Positions 56,010 to 64,000 of a stretch of DNA of 64,000 nt are shown here, in pieces (the stretch's first letter is position 1; each line of letters begins with the position of its first letter). The notes beneath the pieces were generated by a model. That model had not been told where the DNA came from, ran no database searches, and was given only the letters and a program-made list of their open reading frames with translations. The stretch is from positions 62,001 to 126,000 of the forward strand of contig NZ_PZPO01000004.1 in NCBI RefSeq assembly GCF_013306565.1, in the 5' to 3' direction. Origin of the DNA: Hyphomicrobium sulfonivorans (lineage in GTDB: Bacteria; Pseudomonadota; Alphaproteobacteria; Rhizobiales; Hyphomicrobiaceae). Position numbers and translations under genes: made by a program.

Positions 56010-57452
56010 CTATCCCGCCGCCTGATCGCGGATGCGGTCAAGCGCTTCATCGCGGCCAAGAACTGCCAGAACATCGAAGACCGGCGGTGAAACCGATTTT
56101 CCCGTCAGCGCGGCGCGCAGCGGTTGTGCGACCTTGCCGAGCTTGGCACCTGTCTTCTCGGCGTAGTTGCGCACGATAGCTTCGAGATCAGCGGCCGACC
56201 AGTGGGACGCTGCCTCAAGATCGGGCAACAGCTGCTGAAGTGTTTGGCGTCCACCGTCGTCCAGAATTTTTTGCGCCTTTTCATCGACCGGCAGCGGACG
56301 ATCCGTAAACAGGAACATCGCGCCCTCGATAAGCTCAAGCAGCGTCTTCGCCCGCTCCTTCAGCCCCGGCATCGCGAGCAGAAATTTCGCGTGCATGTTG
56401 GCATCGAGACGTTCGGCGATGAACGTGCCTTCCGGAATGAACGGCAGCAAATCTTCGATCCGCTTCAGCAGTTCCTGATCCGACGTGTGACGGATGTAAT
56501 GGCCGTTGAGGTCTTCGAGCTTGGCATAGTCGAACCGTGCCGGCGCGCGGTTGATATCCGGCAGATCGAACCAGTCGAGCATCTGCGATGTCGACATGAT
56601 CTCATCGTTGCCGTGGCTCCAGCCCAGCCGCACCAGATAGTTGCGCAGCGCGGCGGGCAGGTATCCCATGTCGCGATAGGCTTCGACGCCGAGCGCACCG
56701 TGACGCTTGGAAAGTTTGGCGCCGTCGGGTCCATGGATCAGCGGCACATGGGCGAAGCGCGGCACCTGCCATCCCATCGCTTCGTAGATCTGCGTCTGGC
56801 GCGCAGCGTTGGTGAGATGATCGACGCCGCGGATCACTTCGGTGATCTGCATGTCGTGGTCATCAACAACAACAGCGAGGTTGTAAGTCGGGTTGCCGTC
56901 CGAGCGCAGGATGATGAGATCGTCCAGCTCCTTGTTCTGGAACACGACGCGGCCCTGCACCAGATCATCCACCACCGTCTCGCCATCGCGCGGTGCCTTG
57001 AGGCGGACAGCGAAGGGCAGGCCGGCGGGTGCTTCAGCAGGATCGCGTTCGCGCCAGGGGGAGCGGATCGTCAGCGGGCGCTTTTCGGCCTGGGCTTCCT
57101 CACGCATGCGATCGAGTTCATCGGGCTGTAACCAGCAGCGATAGGCGTGCCCGCTGGCCAGCAGCTCTTCAGCCACCTGGCGGTGGCGTTTGGCGCGGCC
57201 AAACTGTGAAACTTCATCGCCGTCCCAATCGAGCTCAAGCCATTTCAGGCCGTCCAGAATGGCGGCAACGGCGGCCGGATTGTTCCGCTCTCGATCGGTA
57301 TCTTCAATGCGCAGCAGCATTTTTCCGCCGCGCCCGCGCGCATACAGCCAGTTGAAAAGAGCGGTTCGCGCGCCACCGATATGCAGATATCCCGTGGGCG
57401 AAGGAGCAAAGCGCACGATCGGCGCTGCGTCGCGGCGTGTTTTGTCGGTCAT
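56010..57452 (-). CDS. gltX: Glutamyl-tRNA synthetase
   Basis: 480 residues from the ATG at 57452. Class I synthetase. The HIGH motif appears as [26 protein letters not shown] and the KMSKS motif as KLSKRHGA. The C-terminal all-helical anticodon-binding half is complete. The upstream region (57453-57541) is shared with the divergent comEC gene. Confidence 0.96.
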   Translation of the reverse strand: MTDKTRRDAAPIVRFAPSPTGYLHIGGARTALFNWLYARGRGGKMLLRIEDTDRERNNPAAVAAILDGLKWLELDWDGDEVSQFGRAKRHRQVAEELLASGHAYRCWLQPDELDRMREEAQAEKRPLTIRSPWRERDPAEAPAGLPFAVRLKAPRDGETVVDDLVQGRVVFQNKELDDLIILRSDGNPTYNLAVVVDDHDMQITEVIRGVDHLTNAARQTQIYEAMGWQVPRFAHVPLIHGPDGAKLSKRHGALGVEAYRDMGYLPAALRNYLVRLGWSHGNDEIMSTSQMLDWFDLPDINRAPARFDYAKLEDLNGHYIRHTSDQELLKRIEDLLPFIPEGTFIAERLDANMHAKFLLAMPGLKERAKTLLELIEGAMFLFTDRPLPVDEKAQKILDDGGRQTLQQLLPDLEAASHWSAADLEAIVRNYAEKTGAKLGKVAQPLRAALTGKSVSPPVFDVLAVLGRDEALDRIRDQAAG

Positions 57453-57541
57453 ATTTTTAACTATTGCCGTTGGATGCGGGGTGCTTTCGGTCGATGTAGC
57501 ATGCCAGGACGGGGGGAGTAAGGGGCACCGGGTTTTCGGCG

Positions 57542-59842
57542 ATGGATGGGGCGGCTGCGATCGGGGGAGGGGTGGCGCACGGCCGCGGGCTGCACGCCGC
57601 GTTGCTCCGCCGTCTGGAGGCTGAGCAGGAGCGTTGCTTCTACTGGCTTCCGGTCATGATCGGACTGGGCATCGGCATCTATTTCGCGCTTCCCGCGGAG
57701 CCATCACTGCTTACGGCGCTGGTGCCTTTTTTGTGCGTTGCCGCTTGGCGTATGGCAACCGGCTCAGGTAGTCCACGCGGCTTGATCAGCGCGCTTGTGC
57801 TTGCGGCGCTCACTGCAGCCACACTGGGATTCGGACTGGCGAAGTTGCGGACGGAATATGTGCGCGCGCCGGTGCTGACGAAGCAAATGGGCGCGGCGGA
57901 GGTGCGCGGCTGGCTCGAACTGGTTGAGCCCCGCGCGCAGCGTGGCCAGCGTCTGACAGTGCGCATTGCATCGATTGGCAATCTGGCCCCGGACCGCAGG
58001 CCTCAGCGCGTGCGGATTACGACGACGCGGGCGGTGCCGGAGCTGAAACCCGGCATGCCGATACGGGTTCGCGCATCGCTGATGCCGCCATCATCGCCAG
58101 CTCTGCCCGGCGACTACGACTTCGGCCGTCAGGCGTGGTTCAAGCAGCTGGGTGCGGTCGGATATACGTTCTCGGTTCCGCGCGTCGATGATGAGGCGGG
58201 CGAGGCGCCATTGGATCTGCGCCTGTGGTCGTACGTGGAGCGGGTGCGGCAGGTTATTGGCGATCGGATTTCGGCGGTGCTTCCGGGCGAAACCGGCGCC
58301 ATGGCAACGGCACTGCTGACTGGCGAGCGCGGCGGCATTTCCAACGCAACCAACGATGCGTTTCGCGATTCCGGCCTGGTGCATTTGCTTTCAATCTCCG
58401 GATTTCACATGGCGGTTATGGCCGGATCGGTTTTTCTGGCCGTGCGGTTTTTGCTGGCGCTGCTGCCTGCTATTGCGTTGCGCTATCCGATTAAGAAGTG
58501 GGCGGCAGGCATCGCGATGCTCGCGGCGTTCGGCTACCTGCTGATTTCCGGCGGTGCGTTCGCCACCGTTCGCTCCGCGATCATGGTGGCCATCATGTTT
58601 TTCGCGGTGATGCTGGATCGTCCGGCGCTGGCGTTGCGCAATGTAATTCTGGCTGCCACGATCATTCTGGTGATCTTTCCCGAAAGCCTGCTCGATGTCG
58701 GGTTTCAGATGTCGTTCGCGGCCGTGCTGGCGCTGGTCAGTCTGTACGAAGCGCTGCGCGAACGCCCGACCTGGATCGCTTTGTCGGAGCGGTCATACAT
58801 GCGCCTTGCGATGTTTTTCGGTGGCATCGTGCTCACGACATTGATCGCCAGCGCGGCCGTTGCTCCGTTCGGTGCCTATCACTTCCACACCTCGCAGCAA
58901 TATGCGGTGCTGGCGAACCTGATTGCGCTTCCGATATGCAATATCGTGGTGATGCCGGCCGCGCTGGTCGCCCTTGTGGCGATGCCGCTCGGGCTCGAAA
59001 GCTGGCCGCTCATCGTCATGGGCTGGGGCATCGACGTGACGGTGTGGGTGGCTTACCGCGTGGCGGAGCTGCCCGGTGCCGTTGTCAATGTTCCGGCGAT
59101 CCCGTCGTATGCGTTTCTGCTCATGGTCGCGGGTGGGCTGTGGCTGATGCTGTGGCGCACGCGCTGGCGGATCGGCGGGCTTGTGCTGGCTGCCATTGGC
59201 GTTGCTCTGGCGCCGACTTTACGCACACCGGATATGCTGGTTGGTCGGGATGGAGCGATTGTCGCCGTGCGCGACAAGGATGGTGCGTTGTCGGCGCTGG
59301 GTGGCAAACGCGCGGGCTTCGAACTTGAGCGCTGGGTTGAGCACGACGGCTGGAAAAGTGATTTAGAGCAGGCTGTGAAAGGCGAAGCGTTCCGCTGCGA
59401 CGGTGTTGGCTGCACGGCGTCGTATGCGGGGTTGAGCATTGCGGTGGCGCGCCACCCGGCAGCGGTCGCCGAAGATTGCCGACGCGCAGAGATTCTGGTT
59501 TCGCCGTTGGTCATTCCGCGCAGCTGTACGCAGCCAAAAGCGGTGATCGACTTTTTCGCCGCGCGCAGACATGGCGCGCACGCGGTTTATATCGGCCGTG
59601 ACGGCACGATTGAAATTGAAACGGTGGCCGCCGCGCGCGGGGAACGCCCGTGGTCGATGCCGCCACCACGGCGGGCGGCATCTGCTGCGGCAGCGGTTGG
59701 CGACGCTCTGGCATCGGGGGCAATCGCTGGTCCAGCATCAGGGGGCCTGGCTGACGACGGCGCGTCATCGCCGACCGCTACCGGCACCAATCCAACGCCC
59801 GATGACGCTTCCGAGCTGATGATTACGCCCGATCGGAATTGA
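57542..59842 (+). CDS. comEC: ComEC/Rec2 family DNA-uptake channel protein
   Basis: 766 residues from the ATG at 57542. N-terminal membrane helices, an OB-like DUF4131 domain (about residues 100-200), and the competence domain with [10 protein letters not shown], then [19 protein letters not shown] and [18 protein letters not shown]. The C-terminal part lacks the zinc-binding HxHxDH motif of the metallo-beta-lactamase domain found in Bacillus ComEC; a short degenerate domain ([16 protein letters not shown]) replaces it. Divergent from gltX. Confidence 0.93.
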   Translation: MDGAAAIGGGVAHGRGLHAALLRRLEAEQERCFYWLPVMIGLGIGIYFALPAEPSLLTALVPFLCVAAWRMATGSGSPRGLISALVLAALTAATLGFGLAKLRTEYVRAPVLTKQMGAAEVRGWLELVEPRAQRGQRLTVRIASIGNLAPDRRPQRVRITTTRAVPELKPGMPIRVRASLMPPSSPALPGDYDFGRQAWFKQLGAVGYTFSVPRVDDEAGEAPLDLRLWSYVERVRQVIGDRISAVLPGETGAMATALLTGERGGISNATNDAFRDSGLVHLLSISGFHMAVMAGSVFLAVRFLLALLPAIALRYPIKKWAAGIAMLAAFGYLLISGGAFATVRSAIMVAIMFFAVMLDRPALALRNVILAATIILVIFPESLLDVGFQMSFAAVLALVSLYEALRERPTWIALSERSYMRLAMFFGGIVLTTLIASAAVAPFGAYHFHTSQQYAVLANLIALPICNIVVMPAALVALVAMPLGLESWPLIVMGWGIDVTVWVAYRVAELPGAVVNVPAIPSYAFLLMVAGGLWLMLWRTRWRIGGLVLAAIGVALAPTLRTPDMLVGRDGAIVAVRDKDGALSALGGKRAGFELERWVEHDGWKSDLEQAVKGEAFRCDGVGCTASYAGLSIAVARHPAAVAEDCRRAEILVSPLVIPRSCTQPKAVIDFFAARRHGAHAVYIGRDGTIEIETVAAARGERPWSMPPPRRAASAAAAVGDALASGAIAGPASGGLADDGASSPTATGTNPTPDDASELMITPDRN

Positions 59843-59960
59843 CGCGACGCGGGCAGTCCCGCAGCCCGCTGCAAACAAAAAACGGCGGCACGGGGCTCAG
59901 CATGCGCGATACCCGACCCAACACAGCCCGCGCGACACCGCAGAAAATCAAGCAGCCGGA

Positions 59961-60680
59961 TCAGAAGCGGCGCATCAGTCCGACTAGCCGCCCCTGGATG
60001 TCGACCTGATCGGGACCGAAGATGCGCGTTTTGAACTCCGGGTTGGCGGCTTCCAGCGCAATCGTGGTGCTCTTTTTGCGCAGGCGCTTCAGCGTTGCTT
60101 CTTCCTGCTCCACCAGCGCCACGACGATGTCGCCGTTCTCGGCGGTGTTGCAACGCCGGATGATGACGATATCGCCATCCAGAATGCCGGCTTCGATCAT
60201 TGAATCGCCCTTCACCTCAAGCGCGAAATGCTCGCCGTTGGTGAGCAGATCGGGGGGGCAGGCGATATCGTGACTGTGGTTCTGAATGGCACTGATCGGT
60301 GTGCCGGCGGCGATGCGGCCCATGACCGGCACGGACACCGTGCGCCCGTCGATAATGGTTGAAGGGGGCGCCGCAAATTCGCGCGGGCGGCTACCCTCAA
60401 TGACGCTGAGATCGGGCCGCCGCGCCGCCGCTGTTGATGCTGCCGCCGCCGATGGCGCCGTCTGATTCTCCGGCAGCCGGATGACTTCGATGGCGCGTGC
60501 CCGATGCGGAAGCCTGCGGATGAAACCCCGTTCGACCAGGGCTGTAATGAGGCGGTGGATGCCAGATTTGGATTTGAGATCCAATGCATCCTTCATCTCG
60601 TCAAAGGAAGGTGGGACACCCTTGTCCTGCATGCGCTCGTGGATAAAGAGCAGCAGCTCCTTTTGCTTCTCAGTGAGCAT
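59961..60680 (-). CDS. lexA: SOS repressor LexA
   Basis: 239 residues from the ATG at 60680. N-terminal winged helix ([26 protein letters not shown]) and C-terminal self-cleaving domain: cleavage site Ala125-Gly126 ([10 protein letters not shown]), Ser160 (GDSMIEAG) and Lys198 of the dyad (ATLKRL). It represses the SOS response and is expected to bind the box at 60795. An Ala-rich linker of about 30 residues joins the domains. Confidence 0.97.
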   Translation of the reverse strand: MLTEKQKELLLFIHERMQDKGVPPSFDEMKDALDLKSKSGIHRLITALVERGFIRRLPHRARAIEVIRLPENQTAPSAAAASTAAARRPDLSVIEGSRPREFAAPPSTIIDGRTVSVPVMGRIAAGTPISAIQNHSHDIACPPDLLTNGEHFALEVKGDSMIEAGILDGDIVIIRRCNTAENGDIVVALVEQEEATLKRLRKKSTTIALEAANPEFKTRIFGPDQVDIQGRLVGLMRRF

Positions 60681-60794
60681 GGGGTCTCCCGCAAATGGTG
60701 TGCCGCCGCCAGCCCCAAACTGTGGTTTTGAAAAAACGACCACCTGAGCCACGTCCGTCCAGCACCCCGGACAAATCATGAACGTACCCTAACC

Positions 60795-60809
60795 GTTCCA
60801 CAACCGTTC
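60795..60809. promoter_or_regulatory. lexA: Alphaproteobacterial SOS box before lexA
   Basis: GTTCCACAACCGTTC matches the alphaproteobacterial LexA box GTTC-N7-GTTC exactly. It lies 115 bases upstream of the lexA start, between lexA and the 3' end of moeA, as expected for LexA autoregulation. Confidence 0.85.
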
Positions 60810-60832
60810 CGCAAGTGGCGTTGTATGGCCGC

Positions 60833-62041
60833 TCAGAAATCGATCGGAAGGACGCGCACGACTTCGCCGATGGACGCGGGCTTTGCGCATGGCGGGCGAA
60901 CAATCAGAGCATTCGCGGTGGCGAGGGCGGTGATATGGGCGCTGTCAAATGATGAGAGCGGCGCGGCGCGTGGGAGTTCGCCCGGAACGGGCGTCAGAAG
61001 TGCGCGCATATAATGCTGGCGCGGGCCGTTTTCAGGAATCTCGCCAGCGAGGACTGCAGTCTGCTCGGCAAGTGGATCGTCTGCTCTCCCGAGCAATGCA
61101 TAGAGCAGCGGCACCAGAAATATTCGCGCGGTGATGAGGCAGGAAAGCGGATTGCCCGGCAAGCCGAGCACGCGCTGCTGCGCATTGAGTCGGCCAAACA
61201 GCATCGGCTTGCCGGGACGGATCGCCACTTTCCAGAAGTCGAGTGCCATTCCGCGCGCTTCCAGCGCCGGTTTGACGAGGTCGCGGTCGCCGACCGATGC
61301 GCCGCCGATCGTCACCAGTACGTCGGCGTCATCAGCGCCGGCCAATGCGTTCGCCAGCGCTGGCATGTTGTCGGCAGCAATCCCGAGCAGATGGGCTTTG
61401 CCGCCAAAACTTTCGATCAGCGCGGCCAAGCCGTAGGGATTGGACGAAATGATCTGGCCGACACCCGGTTGATTGCCGGGGGGCACGAGTTCGTCGCCGG
61501 TTGCCAGAATGGCAATGCGCGGCTTGCGGCGCACGGCAAGGTGCGCGTGGCCACCCGCTGCGGCCAGCGTGATGGCGGAGGCATCAATGAGACGGCCTGC
61601 TTTAAGCAGCGTCTCACCGGCGCGAAAATCGCTTCCCATCCTGCGGATGTTCGCCCCGCGGCTTGCCGCTTCGAGCACGGTCAGAGCGTTGCCACTGCGT
61701 TCGGTGTTTTCCTGGATGACAACGGTGTCAGCGCCTTCGGGCAGGCTTCCGCCGGTAAAGATGCGTACGGCCTCACCGGGACCGACAACACCGTTGAACG
61801 GGCCGCCGGCATTTGCCTCGCCAATGACGGTGAGATGGGCGGGCGCGGATTTGACGTCGTCGCCACGCACTGCATAGCCGTCCATCGCGGAGGCGTTGAA
61901 GGGCGGCTGCGTGAGATGCGCGATGACATCATCCGCCAACACACGCCCGCCAGCCGCAATAAGATCAACCGTTTCGCTGCCGAGCGGTGTGATGCCGTCG
62001 AGAACGCGCTGCAGGGCTTCTTCAACCGGGAGCAGCGACAT
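60833..62041 (-). CDS. moeA: Molybdopterin molybdenumtransferase MoeA
   Basis: 402 residues from the ATG at 62041, in direct contact with the moaC stop. It inserts molybdate into adenylylated molybdopterin. Signatures: NASAMDGYAVRGDD, FTGGSLPEGADTVVIQE, ILATGDELVPPG, GGASVGDRDLVKPA and GLPGNPLSCLI. Length and domains are normal. Confidence 0.96.
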   Translation of the reverse strand: MSLLPVEEALQRVLDGITPLGSETVDLIAAGGRVLADDVIAHLTQPPFNASAMDGYAVRGDDVKSAPAHLTVIGEANAGGPFNGVVGPGEAVRIFTGGSLPEGADTVVIQENTERSGNALTVLEAASRGANIRRMGSDFRAGETLLKAGRLIDASAITLAAAGGHAHLAVRRKPRIAILATGDELVPPGNQPGVGQIISSNPYGLAALIESFGGKAHLLGIAADNMPALANALAGADDADVLVTIGGASVGDRDLVKPALEARGMALDFWKVAIRPGKPMLFGRLNAQQRVLGLPGNPLSCLITARIFLVPLLYALLGRADDPLAEQTAVLAGEIPENGPRQHYMRALLTPVPGELPRAAPLSSFDSAHITALATANALIVRPPCAKPASIGEVVRVLPIDF

Positions 62042-62524
62042 TCAAGCGCTCTCCGCGCGAAAATCGCCCGAGCGTCCGCCGGATTTTTCCATCAACCGGA
62101 TGTCTTCAATCGCCATGCCGCGATCTACCGCTTTCAGCATGTCGTAGAGCGTAAGGCAGGCAACGGAAACGGCAGTCAGTGCTTCCATTTCAACGCCGGT
62201 TGGACCGCTGGTCTTGACCTCGGCGGAAACGCGCACGCCACACGGGGCGTCACTAGGTTGCAATGTCACGACAACCTTTGACAGCGCCAACGGATGGCAC
62301 AGCGGGATCAGTTCATGGGTGCGCTTGGCGGCCATGATGCCGGCGATGCGGGCCGTTGCGAGCACGTCGCCCTTGGGCGCGTTGCCGGAGTTCATCAGTT
62401 CAAGTGTTGCGGGCTGCATGGTGATGAAGCCCGCTGCAATGGCCGTCCGGGTGGTTGCGGGCTTATCCGATACGTCCACCATCCGCGCATCGCCCTTGTC
62501 GTCGATGTGCGTGAGCCTGGCCAT
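62042..62524 (-). CDS. moaC: Cyclic pyranopterin monophosphate synthase
   Basis: 160 residues from the ATG at 62524. Acts after MoaA in molybdopterin synthesis. Signatures: [37 protein letters not shown] with the catalytic residues, [20 protein letters not shown], and KAVDRGM. moaC and moeA form one unit, probably with trpC upstream. Confidence 0.97.
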   Translation of the reverse strand: MARLTHIDDKGDARMVDVSDKPATTRTAIAAGFITMQPATLELMNSGNAPKGDVLATARIAGIMAAKRTHELIPLCHPLALSKVVVTLQPSDAPCGVRVSAEVKTSGPTGVEMEALTAVSVACLTLYDMLKAVDRGMAIEDIRLMEKSGGRSGDFRAESA

Positions 62525-62620
62525 GTTGCACTCCGATCGTTCGGCGCCGTGCGGCGCGCGTGGGTTAGGGCAGGGCGCCTAAAGCGAAGCGTATCGCGTC
62601 GATGAACGCGCGCAACTATC

Positions 62621-63424
62621 TCATGCGGCGCGGTTGCGCGCGAGCAGCGTGCGCGTTGCCGCGGTTACGTCCTGCTGCCGCATCAGGCTTTCACCTACCA
62701 GGAACGTATTAACACCCACGCGCTCCAGCAGCTCGATATCTGCGGGGGTGAAGATGCCGCTTTCGCCAACCACGATGCGATCTGCGGGAATGCGCGGCGC
62801 CAGGCGCTCCGTCGTTTCCAGCGTGACGTCGAATGTCTTCAGGTTGCGATTGTTGATGCCGATGAGACGGCAGTCCAAAGCCAGCGCCCGGTCGAGTTCG
62901 GCATCGTCGTGGACTTCAGCGATGGCGTCCATGCCCCAATCCTTGGCGGCGCGCGCAAGATCGTGCGCAGTCGTGTCGTTCACCTGCGCCAGAATGATGA
63001 GAATGCAGTCGGCGCCCCATGCGCGCGCCTCGGCCACCTGATAGGTGTCGAGCATGAAATCTTTCCGTAGCGCGGGCAGGGTGCAGGCGGCGCGTGCCTG
63101 CGTGAGAAATTCGGGTGCGCCCTGAAATGAAGGGGTGTCCGTCAGCACCGACAGGCAGGCAGCACCACCGGCCTCGTAGGCCTTCGCCAGCGCCGGGGGA
63201 TCGAAGTCTTCGCGGATGAGGCCTTTGGAAGGGCTGGCCTTCTTGATTTCAGCAATCAGCGCCGGCTGGCCAGCGGCATGCTTGGCCACGATGGCATCGG
63301 CGAAGGGGCGGACGCGCGGAGCGCTGCGGGCCAGTTCCGCCACGACGCGCAGAGGTACGGCCGTTTTGGCACGGGCGATCTCTTCAAGTTTGTAGCGGGT
63401 GATCTTCTCGAGAATGTCGGCCAT
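62621..63424 (-). CDS. trpC: Indole-3-glycerol phosphate synthase
   Basis: 267 residues from the ATG at 63424. TIM-barrel enzyme of tryptophan synthesis that closes the indole ring. Signatures: [82 protein letters not shown]. TrpD and TrpG, usual upstream neighbours, are not seen in the remaining 580 bases. Confidence 0.97.
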   Translation of the reverse strand: MADILEKITRYKLEEIARAKTAVPLRVVAELARSAPRVRPFADAIVAKHAAGQPALIAEIKKASPSKGLIREDFDPPALAKAYEAGGAACLSVLTDTPSFQGAPEFLTQARAACTLPALRKDFMLDTYQVAEARAWGADCILIILAQVNDTTAHDLARAAKDWGMDAIAEVHDDAELDRALALDCRLIGINNRNLKTFDVTLETTERLAPRIPADRIVVGESGIFTPADIELLERVGVNTFLVGESLMRQQDVTAATRTLLARNRAA

Positions 63425-63557
63425 GGTTTCCGGCGTTTCATTGGTGCTTCAGGGCTTGCTACCCGTGGGCCCCGGCACGGTCAAGCGATGGCGGCCGCTT
63501 TGCCTGTCAGCGGCCCGATATGGGGCTCGCTGCGACGCAGCAATATGCGGTGAAAGC

Positions 63558-64000
63558 TCAGGCCGGTTCGGTGGCGTGTATCTCGACCACGCCGGTTGCG
63601 GGCTCCATCACATAGACCATCAGATCGGGGCGCTCACGCTTCAGCCGCCCGGCCAGACGCCGGCCCTCGGCCTCGTGGGCAGCATATTGCGCATCGCTCC
63701 AGTGCGGATTTGAAAAATCGTCCAGGTTGAAGGAGGTGTCATAGCTCTGCGCCCAGTTCTTCAGGTCGGCGCGCAGGCCGTCAGAGATTTCGATCAGGTC
63801 TGGCGAGAAGCAGCCATAGTGATCCTCGTCCAGCGCCCAAAGCGGATCACACTGATAATCGCACATCAGCTTGATGCGCGTGCACTCGTGTGCCGGCAAG
63901 GCAGGGCCGCTAGCGTATCCATCGCCGCTTTCGCCACCACCAAAGGCTGCCAGCGGCGATCGGGGCTTGGGCTGCCACCACAGCGTTTTGAAGACATATC
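63558..64000 (-). CDS. Unknown protein, 5' end outside the window
   Basis: The frame is open from the right edge to the stop at 63558, giving at least 147 residues, and no well-placed start with ribosome-binding site is seen inside (TTG at 63899 and ATG at 63866 have none), so the gene probably begins beyond the window. The sequence is acidic and rich in Trp, Asp and His (WALDEDHYGCFSPDLIEI, FSNPHWSDAQYAAHEAEGRRL). No signal peptide or membrane segment is seen in this part, and no family is recognised. Confidence 0.6.
   Translation of the reverse strand, partial: YVFKTLWWQPKPRSPLAAFGGGESGDGYASGPALPAHECTRIKLMCDYQCDPLWALDEDHYGCFSPDLIEISDGLRADLKNWAQSYDTSFNLDDFSNPHWSDAQYAAHEAEGRRLAGRLKRERPDLMVYVMEPATGVVEIHATEPA

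Noticed and set aside
61013-62281. A 422-codon plus-strand frame opposite moeA and moaC
   Set aside because: moeA and moaC are clear on the minus strand; the plus-strand frame has no domain or ribosome-binding site.

Overview
This is a GC-rich (roughly 60-65% by eye) chromosomal segment of an alphaproteobacterium, most likely of the order Hyphomicrobiales (Rhizobiales). The reasons are the gene order (nuoA-N, birA, rnj, mce, DUF1467, proS, lolCD, dnaE, then rpsB-tsf-pyrH-frr-uppS-cdsA-dxr-rseP-bamA-lpxD-fabZ-lpxA-lpxI-lpxB, then gltA, gltX, comEC, lexA, moeA, moaC, trpC), the use of LpxI rather than LpxH, a GTTC-N7-GTTC SOS box before lexA, a long S2 protein, and an intergenic palindromic repeat of the type scattered through Hyphomicrobiales genomes. 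Genus cannot be decided from the sequence. No insertion sequence, prophage, CRISPR array, rRNA or tRNA was found.

Layout. 1-1181 is the 3' part of recQ, followed by a small SnoaL-like protein. 1886-20484 is a complete complex I operon (nuoA to nuoN, all plus strand). Eight accessory genes are embedded in it: a small exported protein after nuoB; a membrane protein, an unknown protein, a FlK-like acyl-CoA thioesterase and a GFA-family protein between nuoC and nuoD; a four-helix membrane protein after nuoD; and a pentapeptide-repeat protein and a small membrane protein after nuoF. Three of these are chained to nuoD by 4-8 base overlaps. birA and rnj follow nuoN with 4-base overlaps.

22961-34005 holds a composite palindromic repeat, mce, a DUF1467 protein, an 833-base non-coding stretch, a proS of the archaeal/eukaryotic type (unusual here), lolCD, dnaE, an L,D-transpeptidase-like protein that seems to lack its catalytic cysteine, and a DUF155/RMD1 protein on the minus strand. 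34102-50269 is the translation / undecaprenyl phosphate / isoprenoid / envelope block: S2, EF-Ts, UMP kinase, RRF, UppS, CdsA, Dxr, RseP and BamA, then the lipid A genes lpxD-fabZ-lpxA-lpxI-lpxB. LpxI is about 150 residues longer than usual, and the extra part looks like a degenerate second copy of its own catalytic domain.

50431-54312 is an accessory islet at the lpxB/gltA junction: a large glycine-rich autotransporter and an aminoglycoside-phosphotransferase-like kinase. 54409-63424 returns to conserved housekeeping genes (gltA, gltX, comEC, lexA, moeA, moaC, trpC, mostly minus strand). The window ends in a partial unknown gene.

Most of the window is core metabolism: respiration, lipid A and outer-membrane assembly, and translation. 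The best candidates for something undescribed are the extended LpxI, the accessory genes coupled into the complex I operon, the displaced ProS type with its long leader region, and a GTTGCTTGC motif that occurs as a close pair in front of both nuoE and the autotransporter.
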